Shown: positions 1 through 12,403 of the stretch, in pieces
How positions within the stretch are numbered: the first letter of the stretch is position 1
Layout: each line of letters begins with the position of its first letter
Assembly (NCBI RefSeq): GCF_964355755.1
Contig: NC_092675.1
Span: 21,032,912 to 21,096,911, forward strand
Source: Antedon mediterranea
Lineage: Eukaryota > Echinodermata > Crinoidea > Comatulida > Antedonidae
Direction of reading: 5' to 3'
DNA length: 64,000 nt
The notes under the pieces: model-generated
Databases searched by the model: none
What the model saw: only the letters and a program-made list of their open reading frames with translations
What the model was told of the DNA's origin: nothing
Position numbers and translations under genes: made by a program

Positions 1-1544
1 CGCAAAAAAAAGTTGTTGATAGATGACGTCATTTCAATCATGTCGTTGATTGGCCAGAATCCATAATTACCGCGCGGCATTTTCACAAAATTGAATCTGT
101 TTCGATCCTGAGCGGATTTCCGCTCAACCGCTCGTCCTCTCCGCGTTCTGTGTAAATGGTCATAAGAAATAACATAGATTCTATTTTTGCGTTTTCCGCT
201 CAACTTTACCGCTTACCGTTACCGCTCGTCTGTGTAAATTGGCCTTAACAGTGGTCTAGAAATAATTAGAATTGGGATTCTGGTTCGTATTGCCACCAAC
301 ATTTGTCATTTGTAGCTAGGTCTTTCAGTAGTTTGAATTTGGTGAAGATCTTCTGGACAACTTTTTAATATTTTAAAAATATTATTATTATTATATAAGT
401 TGTCCAGAATTGGAATCCAAATTTTAATTTAAAATTGAATGGAGTCTTCCGTGACCAGATATATCTGTGGTTTAAATTTGATTTTTATTTCTGACGTTAT
501 CCGTCAGTGCTAACACTACAGATTTTATTAAATTAATCTTTTTATGCTAAAGTTGTCCGTTATAGTTTCAAATAGAGAATTTATGCATTATACACTATAA
601 TTCTGAATCTATTTTAAAACCTAATCAATATTCAAAAGTAATATAATTTTACTACAGGCCTACTATATGCTTTAATACTAAGGGAAATACCAGTAACTTT
701 ATTTATCTGTTACACAGTTTTGTTGTTGTTCTGATATAAAATACACTAATTTTGATAAAGCAGAGAGGTCACTTGATTTAAGCGATTAATAATTACACAA
801 ATGGTTAGTGCAATTTATTTAGAGCTCAGAAAAAACATTGAGAAAGCTATCCTTTCTATTTTATAGTCCCTTACTATATGTACTACAGTACTATACTTGG
901 TACCATACAATGGTTGGGCAATTATTATATAACGAAGTGGCTATCTCTACGCCAAGGTGCAATCCTTATGCTCTATCTATGCGTCCAGCCCTCTGACTTG
1001 GGCCTCCGTAAACTAAAAGAAATGGTCAATAAAGAAAATGTGAGAAAAAAAATGACACTAATGGGCTTGTAACCCTACAGCATGACTTCGCAAGACATAC
1101 GTACTGTCCATTCAGCCATCCGACCGGCTTACAATACATCGATATCATAACACATTAGTGTTTTGTCAAAAGCCATAGGTGGCGCTATATCGGCATAGAT
1201 ATAGTTTTTATTTATTTTATGTCTTTAGGTACATGTGGCCAAGATTTAGCAATAGAATAGTAAATTAATCGACTAGCCGCATGTGTGATTATTAAATATA
1301 GCTCGCACTCACAATAATTATGATGCGTTTGACTGGTTGGGTTGGCGTAGGTGCGATATTTTTTGTCACCATCTTTTTTTATGTTGGATCTCGAACGCTG
1401 AGCAGAAAGTTTGACGGGCCTAGTAGTCTAGGCCTCTCTTTTCTGTTAAAGATAGGCCTAATGTACTTAGTTTACCTATAGGCCTACTGTAGCTAGCCTG
1501 ATAATAGGTCTAGCTAGCCTGATAATAGGCCTAGGGAGGGATTA
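1..1544. other. Intergenic or repeat-derived sequence, no gene
   Basis: No ORF with coding character. Bases ~100-245 hold repeated CCGCT/CCGCTCAA words (CCGCTCAACCGCTCG, TTTCCGCTCAAC, ACCGCTTACCGTTACCGCTCG) that look like the end of a transposon lying mostly outside the window. Bases 1430-1545 are rich in TAGGCCTA words. Confidence 0.4.
351..409. repeat. Short perfect inverted repeat (hairpin)
   Basis: The arm TTCTGGACAACTT at 351-363 is matched by AAGTTGTCCAGAA at 397-409, with an AT-only loop of 33 bp. It may be a tiny foldback element or the ends of a deleted MITE. Confidence 0.7.
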
Positions 1545-4056
1545 CGGTCGAAGCGGCCGCCAACCAAAGCGGCCGCTAGTTTAATAACGGTAATTTGTAT
1601 GGAACGCCGTGTGCGCTTTGATTGTCTTTGTTTTGTAATCTTTGATTGTCATTGTTTCGACAGGTTTTCTTTTTCTCGGACGTAAATAACAATCTATATT
1701 ATTATGTAATTTATTGTCTTTTTTTACAGATTGAATGTGATACGTTCTTTTAAACAAAATGGCGAATCGATGATTACTTACTTTAACTGTTCTAAATGAT
1801 ATATATGTTTAATAAAGTCAATAAAATACACTATGGTGTTTGTATTGTATATTAATATAATATATAATAAGCCAATTATTAAGAATAATGTATATATTTT
1901 TTCAATAAAGTATATCAAAATATATATATTTGTTATTGTATATTAATTAATTAGTAAAGTAACTACTGTAGTACGTGTTCGCAATTATAATTTAATTACA
2001 TATTTTAAAATGAGTTTTAAATAATAAAATAAGATGCAAGTGTCTGTACGGTACGGTAATTAATTACGCGAATTTCTGCTAATAACTCGACTGGCGGCCG
2101 GCCAGGAATAGTGCTGTAGAAGGTCGCGTTTTCGTCTCACGTTGCTTTATTGAAAACACAAACAATGTATTACAATGGAATAACACTTAAATGTATAACA
2201 CACCCTATTACTAATAATAAAAACCAAGATTCAATAGTACAGTGTAAACGAAATATAAAGATTCGGCAATACCGTACGTAAATTACTATTGCAATACTGT
2301 ATAAAGATTCGACAATATGTAAATGAGATATAAATATTCGGCATTAACGTACGTAAATTATTATTGCAATACTGTATAAAGATTCGACAGTATGTAAATG
2401 AGATATAAATATTCGGCAATACCGTACGTAAATTATTAATGCAATACTGTATAAAGATTCGATCGTATGTAAATGAGATATAAATATTCGGCATAACCGT
2501 ACTTAAATTATTATTGCAATACTGTATGAAGATTCGATCTTATGTAAATGAGATATAAATATTCGGCAATTCCGTACTTAAATTATTATTGCAATACTGT
2601 ATGAAGATTCGATCGTATGTAAATGAGATATAAATATTCGGCATAACCGTACTTAAATTATTATTGCAATACTGTATGAAGATTCGATCTTATGTAAATG
2701 AGATATAAATATTCGGCAATTCCGTACTTAAATTATTATTGCAATACTGTATGAAGATTCGATCGTATGTAAATGAGATATAAATATTCGGCAATACCGT
2801 ACTTAAATTATTATTGCAATACTGTATGAAGATTCGATAGTATGTAAATGAGATATAAATATTCGGCAATACCGTATGTAAATTATTATTATATTAATGC
2901 AATACTGTATGAAGATTCGATCTTATGTAAATGAGATATAAATATTCGGCAATTCCGTACTTAAATTATTATTGCAATACTGTATGAAGATTCGATCGTA
3001 TGTAAATGAGATATAAATATTCGGCAATACCGTACTTAAATTATTATTGCAATACTGTATGAAGATTCGATAGTATGTAAATGAGATATAAATATTCGGC
3101 AATACCGTATGTAAATTATTATTATATTAATGCAATACTGTATAAAGATTCGATAGTATGTAAATGAGATATAAATATTCGGCAATTCCGTACTTAAATT
3201 ATTATTGCAATACTGTACTGTATGAAGATTCGATCGTATGTAAATGAGATATAAATATTCGGCAATACCGTATGTAAATTATTATTATATTAATGCAATA
3301 CTGTATAAAGATTCGATAGTATGTAAATGAGATATAAATATTCGACAATACCGTACGTAAGTTATTAATGCAATACTGTATAAAGATTCGATCGTATGTA
3401 AATGAGATATAAATATTCGGCAATACCGTACTTAAATTATTATTGCAATACTGTATGAAGATTCGATCGTATGTAAATGAGATATAAATATTCGGCAATA
3501 CCGTATGTAAATTATTATTTATATATTAATGCAATACTGTATAAAGATTTGATAGTATGTAAATGAGATATAAATATTCGGCAATACCGTACGTAAATTG
3601 TGAATGCAATACTGTATAAAGATTCGATAGGAGAGTGCTCAAGAAACGTCGGGTCAGTTCAACGTTATTTTTTCCCTTCACTGCCAATGTATTTTTTTTA
3701 AAAGAGATATAAATAAATAAATAGTACGTAAATGAGACATAAAGAATTAAAATAAATTATTAATGATTCGATAGTATATGTAAATATATTTAGTTAGTTA
3801 ATATTAAAATACAAATAAAATATACATTGATTTATCGGGAGGAAAACTTATTTTAGAATTATTATAGAAATATAAAGATTCGATAGTACATGATTTAGTT
3901 TAGCTTATATTTATTTGTTTGAACATACAGCTGTAACTCAACTCGCCATAGGCCATGGCGTTGACAACGACAATCAAAGATTAAAGCGCACATGGCGTTT
4001 CATACAAATGACGATATTAAACTGGCGGCCGCTTTGGTTGGCGGCCGCTTCGACCA
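1545..4056. mobile_element. 2.5-kb non-autonomous TIR transposon with an internal minisatellite
   Basis: The left end from 1545 (CGGTCGAAGCGGCCGCCAAC) and the reverse complement of the right end at 4056 (TGGTCGAAGCGGCCGCCAAC) match over roughly 100 bp, including two NotI-type GCGGCCGC octamers in each arm and the downstream GTGCGCTTT...GATTGTC...GTT. Both ends are flanked by TA (1543-1544 and 4057-4058), as expected for a Tc1/mariner-like target. No transposase ORF is inside, and the interior is mostly a 75-bp tandem array. The superfamily call rests only on the TA. Confidence 0.8.
2230..3640. repeat. 75-bp minisatellite array, about 18 copies
   Basis: Units contain GATTCGAT.GTATGTAAATG, AGATATAAATATTCGGCA, CCGTACTTAAATTATTATTG and CAATACTGTATGAA. 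The phase marker GATTCGAT recurs at 2456, 2531, 2606 and 2681, giving a 75-bp period. Some units are ~85 bp because of an extra TTATTATATTAAT. Longer-range repetition of two alternating variants (GATCGTATG and GATCTTATG) shows higher-order amplification. The small ORFs in it are repeat artefacts. Confidence 0.95.
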
Positions 4057-4857
4057 TACTCCATGGAGGCCCTAGCTAGCTAGCGATTTATCAAATATTA
4101 ATAAAAAATACGGATATTAATTTAAATATAAAAATTAAAAAAAATGTCTGGTGTAATTTATTAATTATAGCTTTGGCTGTTTATAGCCTCTTTATTTAGC
4201 CAACTATATAACACTAGAAGCTAGCTAGGCCTTCCACACACTGTCTTGTTGAGTCTGTGCGCCGCCTGCCACAAACGCGTTACCCGGCTGGTTCGTTGTA
4301 GCAGCCTACCTAGCCCAACTAGCCTACCTAGAGTAGGCCTATTTACTCGTCGTAGCCTAGGCATACCTGTTTTGCTGATGGACGATCTCCGGATGAAGAA
4401 CCTGCTTCCATTTTTTGTCTTTTATGATCAGGACTTTCACAGCTCATAACTATTATAAATAAAACTGTAAACCAATTCCGCGAATTTACAATTTGTAATA
4501 TGATGCTAGGCCTGTCGCTTTGCTTGTTATCAAGTTGTTATTTTTTGACAGCTTGCGGTATGACACGTCGCGGTGGTCGTCGTGGTATGAAAAATTGCGC
4601 CCTCAATAATTAACTCCAAACACGGTGTGATGATGATGATCAGCATTCTGTAAGGGGCGGGTTTCCCGCTGAATGAGTATGAATAAAATAAAATAAAATA
4701 ATGTTGTACGTTCGGGAAATGGTACAGGTAATTATGACAATTAATATGCTTGCAATTTTAATTCATTTGAATTGGTTGCCCAATAAATTATTAATGTGTC
4801 AATCTTATTTTTTGATGTAAAACAACATCAATGGCCATAAATTAATTCACATTATTA
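4057..4857. other. Spacer with a CTAGGC-rich island, no gene
   Basis: Bases 4060-4370 contain many CTAGC and CCTAGGC words. A TGATGATGATGAT run lies near 4628 and a short AAAATAAAATAAAATAA run near 4685. The 67-codon ORF here has no recognisable domain and is not credible as a gene. Confidence 0.4.
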
Positions 4858-7800
4858 TCTGTTCTTCCAAAACGACACCAATATTTGTCGAATGATGCAT
4901 ACCATAAATACCTTACATTTATGCTAAGTAGGCTATCTTTGCGCAGAGGCGATATCATAGCCAATGAGGTTTCCGAGGCGTGATTATTGCTAGTTGAAAA
5001 CTTATCCCAATACCCCGCACAAGAGACGTGAAATATCGTCACTTGATGCAATTTGTGAACGTTCTACGGAGCGAAAATTTTAAATAAAAACAGATTTTAT
5101 CATAACAACGTTGCAGTTTTCTATACCTAGAAGTGATGCTTTTCCACAGTATTTGAGTTTCTTTGACTTTGAGGGTGAGACATTGGCTAGTTTTCAACTT
5201 TCGATGAAAATATTGGTGTCGTTTGCATACAGTAATTTAGATATCTGCAAATAAATTCAATAACATTTACATGAAATATGGAAATTGTATTACACATATG
5301 AGTGAAGAAACAATTGTTCTAGAATAATAACATCAAGTAGTAACATTACATAGTAACTGGCTTGTATCACTATATTTATCGATCACTGGTTCTTAATCGT
5401 AGATTATTTTATCTTAGGCCTAACTGTTTTTGGAAAACGATGAAGATCATGTAAACAGTACAGATCTACTAGGTGGAAACCTCAAAGCAACTAAAATGAC
5501 CAAATACGGAAGGACATTTCAGACCTGTCGTATAACATTTGAAATCGCGATTATCTAAATTGGCAGAAAACTTATATGGTCACCAAATATGCGTGTCTTT
5601 CTTTTTTTATTTTACATTTTCGATTAATTCACTACCTGAATGAGTTGTCTCCAAAACAACATGAGAGAAGTCGCACATATTACACTTTTCAGAACTACAG
5701 TATATATTTCTGACAAAATCTGTTTTTATTTAACATTTTCGTTCGTTAAAACGGTCACAAATTGCATCAAGTGACGATATTTCACGTCTCTTGTGCGGGG
5801 TATTGGGATAAGTTTTCAACTAGCAATAATCACGCCTCGGATAAACCTCATTGGCTATGATATCGCCTCTGCGCAAAGATAACCTCCTTAGCATAATTGT
5901 AATGTATTTATGGTGTACATCACTCGACAAATATTGGTGTCATTTTGGAAGAACACGTGATAATCTGTATCAAATTCTATAATTTGGTAGATTAATATTT
6001 TACATAAGTTATAGACATGTTGCTGCTTCACACTCATTCAAAATACAAGTATATTTAGTAATCGGCCGCCAGTGTATCAGATCTCGATTACTCGTTAAGC
6101 AGTGTTGTTCCGTGTTTGGAAAACAGGACATCATCACAACTAACAGGTGTTCTCGAAAAGATCTCAAATTCGCAGCAACTCCGAAAGTCCACATATGGAA
6201 GAATATGTGTCCTAAATGACCTTTGGAATGGAACAGATGTCATTATAATCCTCTAAATTGACAGCAGCCCAAGTTACAAATTACAGACATCATCAAGCGC
6301 AGCTCTTAAGGAAATTCACCCTTAAAAGTCGTAGCAACAAAGAATTGGAAAACATATGGAAATTAGACATTTCTGCAAGATCATGGAACATAAATTATGA
6401 TATAGGCCTACGTGATAGCAAACTTGTTTTGACCATCACTACACTATAGGCCTATTCAAAGATAGTGACACTATATTGCTATATAGGCTAAGTACTTTTA
6501 CATTATTCTGTATTTGTTTTACATTTTCGTTCCTTAGAACGTTCACAAATTGCATCAAGTGACGATATTTCACGTCTCTTGTGCGGGGTATTGGGATAAG
6601 TTTTCAACTAGCAATAATCACGCTTCGGATAAACCTCATTGGCTATGATATCGCCTCTGCGCAAAGATAACGTACTTAGCATAATTGTAAGGTATTTATC
6701 GTATACATGTACTCGACAAATATTGGTGTCGTTTTGGAGGTACACTAAATAATGCATACAATTCGATTTCCTCAACTAAATCTGGGTAGATATGAGTATT
6801 GTTCCACAATTCATCAAAATACGAGTAAAGAAAGAGTACTTCAAAATGAGGCCTACCAATCTGCTGGCTTGTATCACTAGATCTATCGAGTTACAGTCTA
6901 TTAATTTTTTTTCCCTCATTAGCCTAGTGTTTGGAAAATTGGCATAAAAACAAGTTTCAATGAAACTCGCACTTGAGGTCGCAGCAACTCAGAATCACCA
7001 AATTTGGAAAAGCTTGTTTATCATAGGATCTTTAAAAATGGAACTGATATAATAATCTTTTAGACTTACAGCAACAGTACATGGCAAGTGTTACTGAAAA
7101 AATCTGTTTTTATTTTAAATTTTCGTTCCTTAGAACGTTCACCAATTGCATCAAATGACGATATTTCACGTCTATACATCACTTGATACAAAGATAGTTA
7201 CACTATCTTTGCTATATAAGATAAATACTTTTACATTATTATGTTTTTGTTAGTTACATTTTCGTTCCTTAGAACGTTCACAAATTGCATCAAGTGACGA
7301 TATTTCACATCTCTTGTGCGGGGTATTGGGATAAGTTTTCAACTAGCAATAACCACGCCTCGGATAAACCTCATTGGCTATGATATCGCCTCTGCGCAAA
7401 GATGACCTACTTACAATAAGTGTAATGTATTTATCGTATACATCACTCGACAGATATTGGTGTCGTTTTGGAGGTACACTAAATAATGCATACAATTCGA
7501 ATGTATTACAATTTCTTCAACTAAATCTAGGTAAATATGGGTGTTGTTCCACAATTCATCAAAATACGAGTAAAGAAAGAGTACTTTAAAATGAGGCCTA
7601 CCAATCTGTTGGCTTGTATCACTAGATCTATCGATTTACAGACTATTAATTGTTGTTTTCTCTCATTAACTGTGTTTGTTTGGAAAATGAGCATAAAACA
7701 AGTTTCAGGGAAACTCGCACTCGATGTAGCAGCAACTCAGAATCACCAAATATGGAAAAGCATGTTTATCATAGGGTCTTTGAAAATGGAACTGATATAA

Positions 7801-8766
7801 TAAATCCTCTAATAAACTGACAGCAACAGCACATGACCAGTGTTACCGTCAATTCTAGAAAACAGCAAGAACCAATATTTTCGGATAAATTTGTTTTTAT
7901 TTTAAATTTTCGTTCCTTAGAACGTTCACAAATTGCATCAAGTGACGATATTTCACGTCTCTTGTGCGGGGTATTGGGATAAGTTTTCAACTAGCAATAA
8001 TCACGCCTCGGATAAACCTCATTGGCTATGATATCGCCTCTGCGCAAAGTTAATACTTATCAAAAATATAAGGTATTTATGGTATGCATCACTCAACAAA
8101 TATTGGTGTCGTTTTGGAAGTACACTAAATTATGCATACTATTCCAATGAATTACAATTTCCTCAATTAAATCTGGGTAGATATGAGTGTTGTTCCACAA
8201 TTCATCAAAATACGAGTAAAGAAAGAGTACTTCAAAATAAGGCCTACCAATCTGTTGGCTTGTATCACTGGACTATCGATTTACAGATTATTAATTGTTC
8301 TTTTCCCTCATTAACTATATTTGTTGGGAAAATTAGCATAAAAACAATTTCAAGGAAACTCGCACTCGATGTAGCAGCAACTCAGAATCACCAAATATGG
8401 AAAAGCATGTTTATCATAGGGTTTTTGAAAATGGAACTGATATAATAAATCCTCTAAACTGACAGCAACAGTACATGACCAGTTTTACCGTCAATTCTAG
8501 AAAACAGCAACGACAAATGTTTTTCTGATAAAACTGTTTTTATTTAAAATTTTCGTTCCTTAGAACGTTCACAAATTGCATCAAGGGACGATATTTCACG
8601 TCTCTTGTGCGGGGTATTGGGATAAGTTTTCAACTAGCAATAATCACGCCTCGGATAAACCTCATTGGCTATGATATCGCCTCTGCGCAAAGATAACCAA
8701 CTTATCATAATTGTAATGTATTTATGGTATACATCACTCGACAAATATTGGTTTCATTTTGGAAAG
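4858..8766. mobile_element. 3.9-kb block of ~640-bp repeats bounded by inverted copies
   Basis: A ~235-bp module (GTTCACAAATTGCATCAAG, ACGTCTCTTGTGCGGGGTAT, TGATATCGCCTCTGCGCAAA, ACAAATATTGGTGTCGTTTT) occurs inverted at ~4858-5105 and direct at ~5715-5960, 6510-6745, 7098-7190 (partial), 7235-7480, 7880-8125 and 8527-8766. The last three direct copies are spaced about 640 bp by a second conserved module (GAGTAAAGAAAGAGTACTT, GGCTTGTATCACT, GCAGCAACTCAGAATCACCA). The outermost copies face each other, so the block has ~230-bp terminal inverted repeats, like a foldback/MITE-type element with internal tandem growth. No transposase is seen. Short ORFs recur because the repeats recur. Confidence 0.8.
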
Positions 8767-8965
8767 ATATACACCCGCACATATTAATATTAACTATTTC
8801 AAAACTTATACAATTTAATATTAAATAAATATATACAAATGAGAGGTTATGCTGTATCTTTAAACATTATTATATATTATATTATTAAAAATTCGTTAAA
8901 TTGGTAATGTTGTGTAGCCAATCGATGGAAAGCCCCTGGAAAGTATTATTGTTCTTTGTAGATTC
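8767..8965. other. Short AT-rich spacer
   Basis: No gene or recognisable element between the 640-bp repeat block and the 61-bp array. Confidence 0.4.
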
Positions 8966-9455
8966 AATAGCACAAAGGGAGACTTCTTCAACGTAGGCCC
9001 CACCCAAATATACACCTACTACCAATGATAGCACAAAGGGAGACTTCTTCAACGTAGGCCCCACCCAAATATACACCTACTACCAATGATAGCACAAAGG
9101 GAGACTTCTTCAACGTAGGCCCCACCCAAATATACACCTACTACCAATGATAGCACAAAGGGAGACTTCTTCAACGTAGGCCCCACCCAAATATACACCT
9201 ACTACCAATGATAGCACAAAGGGAGACTTCTTCAACGTAGGCCCCACCCAAATATACACCTACTACCAATGATAGCACACAGGGAGACTTCTTCAACGTA
9301 GGCCCCACCCAAATATACACCTACTACCAATGATAGCACAAAGGGAGACTTCTTCAACGTAGGCCCCACCCAAATATACACCTACTACCAATGATAGCAC
9401 AAAGGGAGACTTCTTCAACGTAGGCCCCACCCAAATATACACCTACTACCAATGA
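8966..9455. repeat. 61-bp tandem repeat, eight nearly identical copies
   Basis: Each unit runs ATAGCACAAAGGGAGACTTC, TTCAACGTAGGCCCCACCCA, AATATACACCTACTACCAAT. Unit phase recurs at 9027, 9088 and so on (61 bp). Copies differ by almost nothing (one A-to-C near 9278), so the array was recently amplified or homogenised. The short minus-strand ORFs here are artefacts. Confidence 0.97.
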
Positions 9456-9545
9456 TAGAACATCTTTCTCCGAATGAAATTATTTGTTTTACGAATTTAA
9501 AACATTCATTATTATTTTTTATAACACAACCAAGTGTAACGTCTT

Positions 9546-9572
9546 GATGATGATGATGATGATGATGATGAT
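9546..9572. repeat. (GAT)n microsatellite
   Basis: Nine uninterrupted GAT triplets. No gene context. Confidence 0.95.
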
Positions 9573-9712
9573 AAAAGTTCAATAGAGTAATAATATTGAA
9601 TATCATAATACCCACAATCCTCCAATCAAATGACAAAAAATCTATAAAGGCGTGTTATAATAATAGGAAAAAGTATAATCGACAAAGCAAGAACATAATA
9701 TTTCGAAACACA

Positions 9713-10182
9713 TACCGTAAATCTTCTAATTGTAACCCTGGGTTATTATTTTTTGATTGTTTTTTAGGGTGGGTTACTATTAGAAGGGGGCTACTATTAG
9801 AGTAGTGGGTTACTATTACTAATCTTAAATTAGGCACCTGAAAATAGTAACCCACCCCCAACTTTTCCGGTCAGCAACTCATAGCAGAATAATAAAACAG
9901 TACGAATAAATACATTTGTTTGAACTCTAACTTTATTTTATAAACTCAAAAACACTCAATCCTCATACTCCCTTATTTTCAAAATACGGCTGCATCATAA
10001 ACGACCAGTCTTCATAATGTCATTTTGTCAATAGTTTTAATATTAACCCCCATGGATTACTATTAGAGTAGTGGGTTATTATTATAGATTGACTTATAAG
10101 GTGGGTTACTATTAGAAGGTGGGTTACTATTAGAGTGTGGGTTACTATTAGAGTGTGGGTTACTATTAAAAGATTTACGGTA
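9713..10182. mobile_element. 470-bp MITE with TACCGTAAATCTT termini
   Basis: The left end TACCGTAAATCTTCTAATTG matches the reverse complement of the right end (TACCGTAAATCTTTTAATAG), and both continue into GTAACCC. The ends fall on TA dinucleotides, typical of mariner-type MITEs. The interior is a degenerate short repeat, GGGTTACTATTAGA(A/G), in both orientations. No ORF of note. Confidence 0.8.
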
Positions 10183-11978
10183 TTCATGTTAAGTTACGTT
10201 GACTCGTCTCCTGTTGTAATCTCATATAATATTCAAATGAGCACCAAAATTGCGGTAAATGATGAAAATAAAATGCGAATTATCATAACATTTGTTTTTA
10301 TTTATAAATGTACATTTTTACATGAATCACATACATTTGTACAAAACATAGATCTTGTAAGTATTTCATAACATTTGCTGGTCGTATTGAAAAATATCTA
10401 TCATTAATCAAGGTATTTTGTGTATAATTTTCACAACAAACTAAAATAAAGTAACACAATGATATAGTATAATGTATTGAATAATAATTTTTGGGATTCA
10501 AAGTGTTAATTTTCATATTGCAGAACACAGAGGCATTATCTGGCATTATCAACATTACAAATGTTGTAAACACATATAAAATTGCCTACCTATAATTTTG
10601 GTCATTACAACTAATTCACTGTTAGTCTACGAATTCCAATGACGCTAATATTACTAAGCATTGGAAAAAAAATAGCATTTTTCTATAACTCCGACAATTA
10701 ACAATACCTATGTGATGTAGTGTTAAAATCTTCTAATGTGATTTTCGATATTCTATTTGCAATTGTGATGTGATGAAAAAAATAAAAACAATTTTGTTCG
10801 AAAAATGAATACTTTACATCTAGTGTACACATATACAAGTTTAAGCAACCATCTTTACTTATGATGATGTACTATAACTAATTTTACTCTATAAGAAAAT
10901 CAGCACACTTTTACAATAAAATAGATGATTTTTGTGTTTAGCATACATATACAATCTCAATTATCATACAAAAATAGGTTTCTATGTTTTTAAAGCAAAT
11001 GAATCTTCTTTTTTTAATACTAGCAATACAACATAAACACATTAACACTTTTAAATTGTGTAATACTATAAATTTTAGTCTAATTTTAGATAGATTCAAT
11101 TAAACAATTTACCCTAAAAAAAAAAAGAGGCGGGTCAATTTTTTTCTTATGGTATAGCACTTTTTTTTCTCATAAATATAAATTTATATAAATCACAGGT
11201 GTAGTAATTAACATTCTTACAAAAAATCATTTATTACAATTTTGTATTAACAAATATCAATAAACAAAAATAATATAAAAAACAGTTGTGAAAATTTCAT
11301 TTTCTAAAAATAAAAGGCACTGAATTTGTGTAATAACTATAATAACAGTTTTTCAATTTTTTGTTGAAATAAAGTATTCTTTATGTCAAAAGTTGTGCTG
11401 TATACACAAAATTAGGATATAGTTTTACATATACAAACATTTGAATTGATAAAAACTAAATCATAAATAAGGTCCATTTTGGAAATTGAGAAGTTAAGTT
11501 AAAAATATAAAATTTTCATTCAATAATTTAGTTAACTTTTGTGAAAATACTATTAAGGGATTACAAGAACCAGTAAAAATTACTAATTTTTGATACAATT
11601 ACAAACAGTTTTACAATTGGGAATGAGCGCAGTGGTTATGTATCATAGTGGATAATATCCATTATTAAAGGGCATACAACAACCACATACATTTAAGAAA
11701 AAATGTTTTCAAAATATGTATAAAACTGACATTGCGTTTAGTTATCAAGCAATCAAGATTTGCATATATCTTTGAATTTCTTGTATAAATTATTTTTTAA
11801 TGTTGTTAATTGTTTTTATTATTTCATGTGGTTAAGTTTGGTTACATTACTTCTTTGGTGGTGCATTTAATTTATAATTATTATTTATCAGATAACAAAC
11901 TTACGATAGCTCCGCCCTTAAAATTTCTATTTTTTATTATAAAATATAAAAACACTGATAATAAACCCACATTTTTCG

Positions 11979-12156
11979 TCAGCGGTAAAGCAGAGTGTTG
12001 TGAAATAAACCTTCCAGACTTTTTTCATACTGTTTTAAGATAGGAAATTCACCGAAATCGAAAATCAATAAAATTACTATGCTAATACTATGAAAAAGTC
12101 TTTGTAGCGCTACTTTGGGGCTTCTTCCACGGTGCTCATTCTGCTTTACCACTGCC
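11979..12156. mobile_element. Small inverted-repeat element (~180 bp)
   Basis: The left GCGGTAAAGCAGAGTG and right CATTCTGCTTTACCACTG are imperfect inverted repeats; the inner parts (GACTTTTTTCATACT and AGTATTAGCATAG..., AAAAAGTC) also pair. No clear target duplication. Confidence 0.5.
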
Positions 12157-12194
12157 AAAAGATAAGTGGGTGCTGTAGTAAATGTTGTTGACAT

Positions 12195-12304
12195 AAGCTC
12201 TGTCTACACTATCAAACTAGTTTGGCTTAAATATGGTAGCGATATGACATCATCATGTCCATATATAGGCACATCACATTTTGTTGATAGTGTAGACAGA
12301 GCTT
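12195..12304. mobile_element. MITE family A copy 1 (AAGCTCTGTCTACACT ends)
   Basis: The termini AAGCTCTGTCTACACTATCA and their inverted copy flank the family core GTGATATGACATCATCATGT and CACATCACATTTT. About nine dispersed copies occur between 12 and 51 kb. This one lies in the likely FAM13 3' UTR. Confidence 0.9.
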
Positions 12305-12403
12305 TAGTTTATATTTATAGAAACTTTATACTCGGAGCTACCCTTTAATAATATAATAATGTATATATTATGTTTGAGAATAAAAGGGCAATCTTTTTAG
12401 TAA

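Larger units (their letters stand above)
10290..12403 (-). other. Probable 3' UTR / downstream region of the FAM13-like gene
   Basis: This is AT-rich sequence immediately after the FAM13 stop. It has no ORF with coding character and many TTTATT words, which read AATAAA on the minus strand. It contains two small inverted-repeat elements (11979-12156 and 12195-12304). I cannot place the true cleavage site, so the extent is inferred from position and composition. Confidence 0.35.

Noticed and set aside
2231-3498. Minus-strand ORFs of 87 and 98 codons with repeated MPNIYISFTY
   Set aside because: They are translations of the 75-bp minisatellite; no coding signal beyond the repeat.
7374-8445. Several 60-90-codon ORFs sharing sequence
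   Set aside because: They recur only because the underlying 640-bp DNA repeats recur; the frames are not conserved between copies.
8966-9455. CRISPR-like array
   Set aside because: Units are direct 61-bp repeats with no variable spacers, and the genome is eukaryotic; it is a minisatellite.
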